From NCBI RefSeq assembly GCF_004217145.1, contig NZ_SHKR01000012.1, forward strand, positions 992,001-1,056,000: a DNA stretch of 64,000 nucleotides, written 5' to 3'. The translations under genes and the position numbers were made by a program. Of this stretch, positions 19,031-26,843 are shown in pieces (within the stretch, counting starts at the first letter, position 1; every line of letters starts with the position of its first letter). A model generated the notes under the pieces. The model was not told where the DNA came from, did not search any database, and saw only the letters and a program-made list of their open reading frames with translations. The DNA is from Kribbella rubisoli. GTDB taxonomy: Bacteria; Actinomycetota; Actinomycetes; Propionibacteriales; Kribbellaceae.

Positions 19031-19588
19031 TCAGAGGTCCGCCTCGTCCTGCACCTTCTGCTGCAGCTCGTCCTTGCTCAGGCCGGACGCCCCCTTGATG
19101 CCGGCGTTGCTCGCCTGCTGGGCGAGCTGGTCGCGGGTGATGTCGCCTGGTTGTTCGCCGAGGTGTTGTGTGCGGCTGGCAATAAAGGCTTCGCCGAGTT
19201 GGGTACGGCGTTCGTCCGACAGGTTGGATCGCATTCCGGGCAGGACCTTGGTCTCTTCCTCTTCGACGTGATGGGACACCGCGTCGATCAAGTTCTGCAG
19301 GGCCTTGTCGAACTCGCCCGAGGACGGATCGGTCTTGGCGAGCTTCGCGAGCAGCTGGTCGGCCTCGATGTGCTCCTGCTGGCTGTGCGAGACCTCTTCT
19401 TTCTCTCCGGCTTCGGCTGCGGCGACCGGATACACCTCTGCTTCCTCGGCACGACTGTGCGCGGTCAGCAAGGTGGTCAGGACCGGGAGCAGGTTCGGGC
19501 GCTTCTCCGGATTCTCCTTGAGTTCGTCGAACAGCCGCTCGACCTCACGGTGGTCCTGCATGATCAGATCAACAACATCGCCGGGCAT
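19031..19588 (-). CDS. Hemerythrin HHE-domain protein with a C-terminal SAP/Rho-N-like motif
   Basis: A 185-residue protein. The hemerythrin-like four-helix part (1-130) carries His and acidic residues of a di-iron site (MQDHREVERLFDEL, LTAHSRAEEAEVYP, QQEHIEADQLL, SHHVEEEETKVLP). The C-terminal end GASGLSKDELQQKVQ resembles the short helix-extended-helix motif of Rho/SAP-type nucleic-acid binders. It probably senses or binds oxygen, NO or iron. ATG 19588 follows GAGAGGA; longer in-frame starts upstream lack support. Confidence 0.82.
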   Translation of the reverse strand: MPGDVVDLIMQDHREVERLFDELKENPEKRPNLLPVLTTLLTAHSRAEEAEVYPVAAAEAGEKEEVSHSQQEHIEADQLLAKLAKTDPSSGEFDKALQNLIDAVSHHVEEEETKVLPGMRSNLSDERRTQLGEAFIASRTQHLGEQPGDITRDQLAQQASNAGIKGASGLSKDELQQKVQDEADL

Positions 19589-19907
19589 CTCGATCGTCCT
19601 CTCGCACTGTGTGGTGCCCTGCCAGTACCCGGCTCGCATGCATCGCCGTACCAGAGCATCGCGGTGCGAGGGCCGATTCCCCTGCAGAGCAAGAGATTGT
19701 CGTGTTTGCCTGCGGGTACCGGTCGGCTGATCTCGATGGTGGTACGACAGTGTGCCATTTCGGTAAGTCCTTGTTGCGAGGCAGAAATGCTACGCCTGCC
19801 GGCCTGATCAGGCCGCGCACCGCCATCTTCGTTGCATTCGTTGTCGTACGGCGGATGATGCGCGGTGCCTCGTGACGTCAGTCAATGCTCCTGGAAGGAG
19901 CCGTCAC
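19589..19907. other. Divergent intergenic region
   Basis: About 320 bases between the minus-strand hemerythrin gene and the plus-strand stress set. An open frame on the minus strand (ATG 19758) has no recognisable family and runs into the hemerythrin start, so I do not call it. No clear palindrome or promoter stood out. Confidence 0.4.
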
Positions 19908-20570
19908 ATGTCGCCAACGACAAATCATCGGATGAGTGCGGAGAGCCCACCGGCCGAAGGCGTGGCCGGGACCGCCCGGGACCAAGCTGGGCAGCTGAAG
20001 GAAACGTCGGCCGACGCCGCTCGCGAGGTCGCGGGCACGGTCAAGGAGAAGGTGTCGGACGTGACGTCGGATGTCCGTGCGGAGACGCGGCGTCTGGCGA
20101 GTCAGACTCGGCAAGAGCTCGTCGGGCAGGCGAGTCAGCAGAAGGACCGTGCCGCCACCGGCCTTCGCTCGGTGAGCGACGAGCTGCGGGGTATGGCCGA
20201 ACACGGCCAATCGGGTCTGGGTGCTCAACTCGCACGGCACGGCGCCGAGTTCACCGATCAAGCTGCGGATTTCCTGCAGCAGCACGAACCTGCCGACCTG
20301 CTGGACGAGGTCCGCGGGTATGCGCGACGCAAGCCAGGCACGTTCCTGCTGATCGCGGCCGCAGCGGGGGTCGTCGCCGGACGCCTCACGCGTGCGCTGG
20401 CATCCGGCGGCACCGATGCCTCCGACAAGACCGTGACGCCGATCAATACCGGTCTGCCCAGCGGCAACGGTTTGCCCGAGACGGGCGCCGACGACTACCT
20501 GGTCCCACCGCCCGCGGCGCCCATGGGTACGCCGGTCACGCCCCCGCGCGAGCCGGGAACGGAGTGGTGA
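19908..20570 (+). CDS. Helical envelope-stress-type protein with one membrane segment
   Basis: A 220-residue protein. The N-terminal half is an amphipathic, coiled-coil-like region rich in Ala, Glu, Lys and Thr (TARDQAGQLKETSADAAREV, KEKVSDVTSDVRAETRRLAS), like CsbD/LEA-type stress proteins. A KPGTFLLIAAAAGVVAGRL membrane segment and a Pro/Gly-rich tail follow. ATG 19908 sits behind GGAAGGAG. It starts an operon with the holin-like, DUF3618 and YihY genes, a set found together in actinobacteria. Confidence 0.72.
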   Translation: MSPTTNHRMSAESPPAEGVAGTARDQAGQLKETSADAAREVAGTVKEKVSDVTSDVRAETRRLASQTRQELVGQASQQKDRAATGLRSVSDELRGMAEHGQSGLGAQLARHGAEFTDQAADFLQQHEPADLLDEVRGYARRKPGTFLLIAAAAGVVAGRLTRALASGGTDASDKTVTPINTGLPSGNGLPETGADDYLVPPPAAPMGTPVTPPREPGTEW

Positions 20571-20571
20571 G

Positions 20572-20997
20572 ATGACTGTCGACGGCTCACCACCCGGCAG
20601 CAGTCCGCAGCGGTTGTCGATGGACGAGTCGGTCGGTCAGCTGGTCTCCCAGCTGACCACCGATCTGGGTCAACTGACGCGCCAGGAGCTCGCGCTGGCG
20701 AAGGCGGAGCTCCAGACGGAAGCGAAGAAGGCCGGAAAGGGCGCCGGCATGCTCGGCGGCGCGGCGTTCGCGGGCTGGATGGTCGCCCTGTTCGTCTCCT
20801 TGACGGTGATGTGGGCTCTCGATGAGGCCATGGATCTGATCTGGGCAGCGCTGATCGTCGCGGCCATCTGGGCGATCGTGGCCGTCGTACTCGCGATGTC
20901 GGGACGCAAGGAGCTGCAAGAGGTCAACCCGAAACCCGACCAGACGGTCGAATCACTCAAGGAGGACGCGAAATGGCTGAAGACCCGGAAGAGCTGA
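20572..20997 (+). CDS. Phage-holin-superfamily (Phage_holin_3_6) membrane protein
   Basis: A 141-residue protein with an amphipathic N-terminal helix (VSQLTTDLGQLTRQELALAK) and two adjacent membrane helices (AGWMVALFVSLTVMWAL and IWAALIVAAIWAIVAVVLAM). This is the layout of the actinobacterial 'phage holin family' proteins, which are chromosomal envelope proteins rather than lysis genes. It begins 1 base after the upstream stop and overlaps the next gene by 25 bases. Confidence 0.85.
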   Translation: MTVDGSPPGSSPQRLSMDESVGQLVSQLTTDLGQLTRQELALAKAELQTEAKKAGKGAGMLGGAAFAGWMVALFVSLTVMWALDEAMDLIWAALIVAAIWAIVAVVLAMSGRKELQEVNPKPDQTVESLKEDAKWLKTRKS

Positions 20998-21605
20998 AGC
21001 GCAACATCGAGCAGACGCGGCGCGATGTCGGCCGCGACGTCGACGCATTGACAGAGAAGGTCAGCCCGGGTCGCGTCGTCGGCCGGCGGGTCGACCGGGC
21101 CCGCGGCGGCGTCCATCGGTTGAAGGAGCACGTGATGGGCTCGGCTGGGTCGATGGGCGGATCCGTGAGCGATACGGCCGGTTCGGCTGTGTCGACCGTG
21201 CAGGACGCGGGCAGCAAGGTCGGTGACGCTGTTGGTTCAGCACCGGACATGGCCCGGGCACGGACACGCGGTACGCCGCTGGCCGCTGGCCTGATCGCGT
21301 TCGCGGCAGGGTGGGTGGTTGCCGCGGCGCTGCCTGCGTCGGCGCAGGAGCGCGAGCTCGCCCAGGACACCAAGGACAAGGCGATGGAGGCCGCTGGTCC
21401 GGTGAAGGAACAAGCCGCACAGATTGCCCAGGAGATGAAGGACAACCTCCAGGAGCCGGCGCAACAGGCTGTCGAGAACGTCAAGCAGTCCGCGTCCGAG
21501 GCAGCAACCGAGGTGGCGGACGAGGGACGGTCCGCGGCTCACGAGGTTGCGGACAACGCGAAGGACTCGGCCGACAACGTCCGGCAGGCGGGTTCCTCGA
21601 GCTGA
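20973..21605 (+). CDS. DUF3618-domain protein
   Basis: A 210-residue protein. The N-terminal DUF3618 motif is clear (DPEELKRNIEQTRRDVGRDV followed by DALTEKVSPGRV). A membrane segment lies near 103-120 (LAAGLIAFAAGWVVAAALP), then a long Ala/Glu/Lys/Gln-rich helical tail (KEQAAQIAQEMKDNLQEPAQ) that looks coiled-coil or LEA-like. It is coupled to both neighbours. Confidence 0.85.
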   Translation: MAEDPEELKRNIEQTRRDVGRDVDALTEKVSPGRVVGRRVDRARGGVHRLKEHVMGSAGSMGGSVSDTAGSAVSTVQDAGSKVGDAVGSAPDMARARTRGTPLAAGLIAFAAGWVVAAALPASAQERELAQDTKDKAMEAAGPVKEQAAQIAQEMKDNLQEPAQQAVENVKQSASEAATEVADEGRSAAHEVADNAKDSADNVRQAGSSS

Positions 21606-22555
21606 TGAGCGGCGCGCGACGATCGGACGTTCCGGGAGTGGATGCCGAGAAGCCGACGCAGATCCCGGCGGCAGGCTGGTGGCAGGTGGTCCGGCGAGCC
21701 TGGGCCGAAGCGAAGGCCGACCAGGTTCCGCTGCTTGCGGCCGGCGTCGCCTTCTTCGGCTTCCTCTCACTCTTCCCTGCCGTCGTTGCTGCGGTGCTGG
21801 CCTATGGGCTGGTTGCGGATCCGGATCAGATCCGCAACCAGGTCAAGGATCTGACAGCTGCAATGCCGGCGTCAGGGCGCGATCTGCTGCTCCAGCAGCT
21901 CGACGCTCTGACCTCGGCACCGCGGCAAGGCTTGGGGATCGGCGTCGCGATCGCCGTGATCGCCGCCCTGTGGAGCGCGTCGGGCGGCGTGGGGTATCTC
22001 CTGACCGCGGTCAACCTCGCGTACGACGAGGAGGAGACGCGCGGGTTCGTCCGCCGCAAGCTGCTGGCGTTGGGTATGACGCTGGGCGCGATCATCTTCG
22101 TCCTGCTCGCGATCGCGTTGTTCACGGCGGGCGCCGCGATCGGGGACCATGTCGCACCACCGGTCCGGATCCTGCTGGTGGTGGTGCGGCTGGTGCTCGC
22201 CGTCGTACTGATTTCGGTAGCGCTTGCCGTCACCTACCGGCGCGGGCCGGACCGCGACGCGCCACGCATCCGTTGGGTCTCCATCGGCGCCGTCGTCGCC
22301 ACCATCCTGTGGCTGGTCGCGTCGATCGGTTTCTCGGTCTATGTCGAGACGTTCGGCAACTACGCCAAGACGTACGGCAGCCTGGCGGCAGTGGTGGTCT
22401 TGATGTTGTGGCTGTGGCTGACCGCGTACGCCGTACTGCTCGGAGCCGAGATCAACGCGGAGGCCGAGCAGCAGACTGCGCGGGACACTACGAAGGGAGA
22501 GCCTCGTCCTCTGGGCCAGCGAAACGCCGTCAAGGCGGACTCCATCCCGAAGTAG
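21605..22555 (+). CDS. YihY/BrkB-family inner-membrane protein
   Basis: A 316-residue protein with six predicted membrane helices and the family signatures DQVPLLAAGVAFFGFLSLFP and GSLAAVVVLMLWLWLTAYAV followed by LLGAEINAE. The cellular role is unsettled; despite old names it is not an RNase. ATG 21605 overlaps the previous stop (TGATG), making it the last gene of the four-gene envelope operon. Confidence 0.92.
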   Translation: MSGARRSDVPGVDAEKPTQIPAAGWWQVVRRAWAEAKADQVPLLAAGVAFFGFLSLFPAVVAAVLAYGLVADPDQIRNQVKDLTAAMPASGRDLLLQQLDALTSAPRQGLGIGVAIAVIAALWSASGGVGYLLTAVNLAYDEEETRGFVRRKLLALGMTLGAIIFVLLAIALFTAGAAIGDHVAPPVRILLVVVRLVLAVVLISVALAVTYRRGPDRDAPRIRWVSIGAVVATILWLVASIGFSVYVETFGNYAKTYGSLAAVVVLMLWLWLTAYAVLLGAEINAEAEQQTARDTTKGEPRPLGQRNAVKADSIPK

Positions 22556-22639
22556 TCTCCTTCCGCCCCGCCTCTGCACGCCCGAGATAGTACGGCGATC
22601 GGCGACGGGATGGGCGGCGACTACACCGTCGATCAACGG

Positions 22640-22798
22640 TCAGCTTTTGGCTGCCTTGCGGCGGACGTACCCGATGGCGCTGGTGCCCAGGAACAGCACG
22701 ATCCCGATGATCGCCAGCCAAATCAGGCCCTTGATGGCGAAGCCGACGATCGTCAGCACGAGCCAAAGGACGAGGAGAACAATCAGGAATACGAGCAT
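22640..22798 (-). CDS. Small hydrophobic membrane protein (52 aa)
   Basis: MLVFLIVLLVLWLVLTIVGF begins a protein with two membrane helices and a basic end (YVRRKAAKS). Small hydrophobic proteins of this kind are frequent in actinobacteria and have no assigned role. ATG 22798 is preceded by GAGGTGG on the minus strand; the longer upstream reading lacks support. Confidence 0.65.
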   Translation of the reverse strand: MLVFLIVLLVLWLVLTIVGFAIKGLIWLAIIGIVLFLGTSAIGYVRRKAAKS

Positions 22799-23058
22799 GA
22801 CCCACCTCTGTTGTTCGACGGAATCGAACCGACCTGGCTGCCTGCGGCCATCGGCGACCTCCAGAGCGGACGCTACAACGCCAGAGTCCACCGTCTGCGG
22901 CACCATGTCCACCGAGCAGTCGCGGACGCAGAAGATCTGTCTCCTGCCCAGGACTATTGCGGTCCGGCGACGTTCTACGTAGTGACCAGGCCGTCCTTGG
23001 CCCCCTGGTCGCGTCGTCGCCGGCGTGGTTGGTGCCCGTGATCGTTGAAGAACGGCTG

Positions 23059-24015
23059 CTAGTTGGCTGTGACCCCGGCGGCTTCGAAGTCGTAGGTCTT
23101 GCCGCCGAACTTCAGTGCGTCAACCGCGCCGGAGAACGCGTAGTCGCGGCCCTTGCTGACAGTCGCCGTGAGCAACTTGGCGTCGTCGCCGCCGTCGTTC
23201 AGGTAGTTGAGCATCTCGGTCCAGGTACAGCGGGCGCCATTGATCGAGCACGTCGTTCCGTTGAACCCGGTACCAGTCAGACCCCAGTGCTTGGCCGTGT
23301 CGGTGGTGGCGTTGAAGGTCGTCCACTCGTTGGCAGTGCCATTGGCCGGTACGTACACAAGTGAGGCGTAGTCGGACGGCACCGCCGCCACGTTCGGATC
23401 GATCTCGAAGGCGATACTCGGCATGTTGTTGCCCAAGGCATTATTCTCGCCGGTCGTGTAGACCGAAAAGCCGACCGTGCCGAGGTCCTTCACGTTCTGG
23501 CCGGCGAAGTCGACCTCGTTGCCGAAAGCCACCTTGTCGGTCGCGGATGCAGTGTGCAGATCGAGGGCGCCGTCACCGAGCGGCGACTGGGTGGACGTCG
23601 TGGCGAGTTCGGCTTCGGCCGCGCCGATCACGTTGCGGTGCACAGTGCCCCAGTGTTTCAGGTACGCCGGGCCTGCCTTGTTCAGCTTGCTTTGGACTGC
23701 TGGTGCCAGGTCGACCTCCGCCACCACGCCATCCTTCAGCTTGGCCGATGTGTCGACCCCATTCGCCGGGACCGCGAGCAACTTCGCGACGAACGCCTTC
23801 TGCAGGTCGCTCTCGCCGAGGCTGTAGTTGACCACCTGGCTCTCAGCCACCGAGTTGCGGACCAGCGGATAAGTGATCGCCGTCGCGGACTGGCTGGTGA
23901 CGCCGGTGACGCCGGCGTCAGCCGCACCACCACCGAGCACCGAAATACCGACTGCGGTGACAACCAGCGTGAGTGCGGATCCTGCCGCCACGAGGCGGTT
24001 CTTCGAGTTGGACAT
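23059..24015 (-). CDS. Secreted protein of unknown function
   Basis: A 318-residue protein with a Sec signal peptide (KNRLVAAGSALTLVVTAVGI, cleavage probably near ADAG). The mature region has one Cys pair in TTCSINGARCTW and repeated beta-type segments, but no family I recognise. ATG 24015 follows GGGG. A stand-alone transcription unit. Confidence 0.75.
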   Translation of the reverse strand: MSNSKNRLVAAGSALTLVVTAVGISVLGGGAADAGVTGVTSQSATAITYPLVRNSVAESQVVNYSLGESDLQKAFVAKLLAVPANGVDTSAKLKDGVVAEVDLAPAVQSKLNKAGPAYLKHWGTVHRNVIGAAEAELATTSTQSPLGDGALDLHTASATDKVAFGNEVDFAGQNVKDLGTVGFSVYTTGENNALGNNMPSIAFEIDPNVAAVPSDYASLVYVPANGTANEWTTFNATTDTAKHWGLTGTGFNGTTCSINGARCTWTEMLNYLNDGGDDAKLLTATVSKGRDYAFSGAVDALKFGGKTYDFEAAGVTAN

Positions 24016-24212
24016 GATTTCCCCTTGCTTCCACCCCGAACGGGGCGGAACTGCGGTGCCGCCAGGAGTCGAACCCGGCCCGTTCCCCCGCACACCAGCA
24101 GCGGACTATACCGCCTACTGTCCGTCACCATATAGGTCTTTGACAGTAATGGGAACAGTCAAGTTCATCAACGCCGTCCGAAGGCAACAACCGCGCGGTT
24201 CTTTGAACCGGG

Positions 24213-25012
24213 CAACGACCTGGACCGCATCACCGCTTGCCTTGGCCGAACGCGTTTCGGGTGACACCACGGTCGGGCACACCCTCGCGTTCTGTCTCGC
24301 CGTCGAGGAAGCCCGGGACTGGTCGGTTCCGGCCTCGGCCCAGGTACTGCGCGCGATCCTGCTCGAGCTCGAACGGCTGTACAACCACGTGACCGATATC
24401 GGTGCCCTGTGCAACGACGTGGGATACGGAATCGCCAACGCCCACGCTCAACGGATCCGCGAGCAGCTGCTCCGCCTCAACAAGCACGTGACCGGCCATC
24501 GATTGCTCCGCGGCGCCATCACGCCGGGGGCAACTCGCGTCCGTGCACTTCCCGAGCCTGCCGTCCTGACCGCGATCGCCGCTGACATCCAGCAGATCGT
24601 CGACATCGCGCTCGGCAACAGCGTCGTACTCGACCGCATGACCGGCACCGCCGTGCTCAACCTCGACCAAGCACGCGACATCGGCACCCTGGGGTACGTC
24701 GCCCGCGCGAGCGGCATCGATCACGACGCCCGCCGCGACCACCCCTTTACCTCATTGAGCATCGGCGTTTTCTCCGCAGCTCGCACCACAGGCGATGTCC
24801 TGGGCCGGCTCCTCACACGCGTCGACGAGATCCAGAACTCCGTTGCCTTACTCATCCAGTACCTCGAAACCGATCCTCCGCTCGGCGCGGAAACCGGCAA
24901 GCCCACCTGGCTCGCCGCGGGCCGCACATCCGGCGTCGGCCTTGTCGAAGGCTGGCGCGGAACGATCGCGCACCGGGTCGAGTTCGGCCCCGACAGCACC
25001 GTCTCGCGCTCC
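24213..25012 (+). pseudogene. Remnant of a group 4 NiFe-hydrogenase/NuoD-like large subunit (HycE type)
   Basis: The frame reads LALAERVSGDTTVGHTLAFC, ILLELERLYNHVTDIGALCN and LLRLNKHVTGHRLLRG, typical of the central part of HycE/NuoD-type large subunits found in hydrogenase-4-like complexes. The N-terminal third and the C-terminal end with its metal-ligand or NKSFNLSY block are missing; after HRVEFGPDSTVSR the similarity stops. No partner subunits are nearby. This is a decayed fragment, although an open frame persists to 25084. Confidence 0.72.
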
Positions 25013-25084
25013 TGGAGCCCATCAACTCAGGCGAGCCGAGGTACGCGATCGCGAGCACCGAGGAGACGAACGGCTTGTAGGTGA

Positions 25085-25583
25085 CGCTGACTGCTCCGGT
25101 CGAGGTGGCCTCAGGGTGGCGAGCAGTTTGAAGGTCGCGACGTTCTTGGGACGCCAGTACAAGGCCGACCGCAACAACTCGCCCACCTCGGGCCGGGGAC
25201 GTCTCCGGGGAGTCGACCGCAAGAGCCTGCCCGCCTTCGGTGACTGGGCCTCGATCAGCTGCGTGGGGGGGTCGATCGAGTCGCGGTGTCGACGTTCAGC
25301 CTTGGGCCGGCTGGTGATGTCGAAGGGCGTCGGCAGGATGCCGCTAGCGAAGAGGTCTCGGACTGCGCGCCCGGCGCGATCGCGGCCAAGGCCCTGGTCG
25401 ACCGCCGAAACCACCACCGGCGACACATGAGTGACGAGGGCCTCATCGCCCGTGCGCGCATCGAGCTTGCGTTCACATTGATGTCAACGTCGGACGATCT
25501 TCCAGTCCCCATAGTCATGGGGCGTCAACTCGAGGCTATGTACGCAGCTTTGGCTGCACTGCGCCCAGAAGAGGAAGAATCGC
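25085..25583. other. Non-coding region with possible gene scraps
   Basis: Nearly 500 bases between the hydrogenase remnant and the MFS gene. On the minus strand near 25020-25095 a short reading VTYKPFVSSVLAIAYLGSPE looks protein-like, and 25140-25230 reads as a basic stretch, but neither is assignable. The GAAGAGGAAG before 25584 is the MFS ribosome site. Confidence 0.4.
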
Positions 25584-26789
25584 ATGACGAAGTTGCAGGA
25601 CGCTCTGCCGCGTGTCTCCCAGAGAGAACGCCTCCCCATATCGGCTTTGATCGCTCTGTTCACCGCGGGATTCATCACGACCCTGACTGAGGCGTTACCT
25701 GCCGGTGTATTGCCGCAGATGAGCCACGCGCTGGGAGTATCCGAATCCGTTGCCGGGCAGACGGTCACGATCTACGCGCTCGCGACGATGCTCACGGCAA
25801 TCCCGGTCTCGATCGCCACGACCAGTTGGCCGCGACGACGCCTGCTCGTGTTCGCGCTGGCGGGATTCCTCGTGGCCAACCTGGTGACGGCGGTCTCGCT
25901 CGACTACGCAATCACCATGATCGCCCGCTTTATCGCCGGTGCTGCATCCGGTGTGACCTGGAGTCTTCTCGGTGGATACGCGCAGCGCATCACACCCGAT
26001 GCCCTGAAGGGGCGCGCGATGGCATTCGCCTTCGCGGGAACCCCCGTCGCACTCTCCCTGGGCGTTCCGGTGGGAGCGATCCTCGGCCAGCGCGTTGGCT
26101 GGCAGGTGACCTTCGGCCTGATGACCGTTCTCACCGGCGTACTCATCGTCTGGACACTGTGGAAGCTGCCGGACGTTTCCGGACAGCAGGCGGGCGAGCG
26201 ACTCCCGCTCCCGCATCTCCTGCGCATCAAGGGTCTCCGCACCATCCTGCTGGTGACGGGTGTGTACGTTCTCGCGCACACCATCCTCTACACCTACATC
26301 GCTCCGGTCCTGGCCGGCGTCGGCCTCGGGGACCAGGTCCAGTGGATCCTTCTCGACTTCGGGATCACGTCGATCGTGAGCATCTGGCTCACCGGGCTCT
26401 TCGTCGACCGGCACCACCGCCGCCTCGTGATCCTCAGTACGGGGTTCTTCGCTGCGGCCGCCGTCGCCCTGGCGCTCTGGTCGATGAATCCGATCGTGGA
26501 TTACCTCGCTGCCGGTGTGTGGGGCCTGGCGTTCGGCGGGGCGGCCACGCTGTTCCAGGGCGCGCTGATGGCGGCGTCTCGAGAGCACGCCGACGCTGCC
26601 CAGCCTCCTCAGGTGACGATGTGGAACGGAGGAATCGGACTCGGCGGCCTGATCGGCGGCCTGCTCCTCGCAGGGCTCGGATCCGAATCGCTCCTGATCG
26701 CCGTCGCCCTGCTCGTCGTCTCCACTGTCGTCGTCGTGATCTCCGCCCGAGGCCATGCGTTCCCTGGACCTGGGGATCGACGGCTCTAG
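25584..26789 (+). CDS. MFS transporter (AraJ-like efflux permease)
   Basis: A 401-residue protein with about 12 membrane helices. The N-terminal pattern LFTAGFITTLTEALPAGVLP is typical of sugar-efflux/multidrug MFS proteins of the AraJ type. The loop between helices 2 and 3 contains SWPRRRLL. It is convergent with the flavoprotein gene and shares a terminator with it. The substrate is unknown. Confidence 0.88.
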   Translation: MTKLQDALPRVSQRERLPISALIALFTAGFITTLTEALPAGVLPQMSHALGVSESVAGQTVTIYALATMLTAIPVSIATTSWPRRRLLVFALAGFLVANLVTAVSLDYAITMIARFIAGAASGVTWSLLGGYAQRITPDALKGRAMAFAFAGTPVALSLGVPVGAILGQRVGWQVTFGLMTVLTGVLIVWTLWKLPDVSGQQAGERLPLPHLLRIKGLRTILLVTGVYVLAHTILYTYIAPVLAGVGLGDQVQWILLDFGITSIVSIWLTGLFVDRHHRRLVILSTGFFAAAAVALALWSMNPIVDYLAAGVWGLAFGGAATLFQGALMAASREHADAAQPPQVTMWNGGIGLGGLIGGLLLAGLGSESLLIAVALLVVSTVVVVISARGHAFPGPGDRRL

Positions 26790-26801
26790 TTGTCTCCGAT
26801 G

Positions 26802-26836
26802 TTCCTGCACCCCGTCGCCGGCGTGGTGCAGGAACG
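26802..26836. terminator. Bidirectional hairpin terminator
   Basis: GTTCCTGCACC (26802-26812) pairs perfectly with GGTGCAGGAAC (26826-26836) across a 13-base loop, 12 bases after the MFS stop and 7 bases from the convergent flavoprotein stop. Confidence 0.75.
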
Positions 26837-26843
26837 GCAAAGG

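Noticed and set aside
18157..19098. 313-codon plus-strand frame
   Set aside because: Arg/Pro-rich shadow of the chimeric remnant and of the hemerythrin-like gene.
20572..20997. Prophage lysis gene (holin)
   Set aside because: No other phage genes are present; the holin-like family is a normal chromosomal envelope protein in actinobacteria.
22811..22845. tRNA T-arm-like sequence (GGTTCGATTCC on the minus strand)
   Set aside because: The stem has a mismatch and no acceptor, D or anticodon arm can be built around it.
24054..24130. Possible tRNA on the minus strand (GGTTCGACTCC with a partly matching acceptor stem)
   Set aside because: The acceptor has a mismatch and the anticodon stem-loop lacks the invariant T33 and a sound stem.
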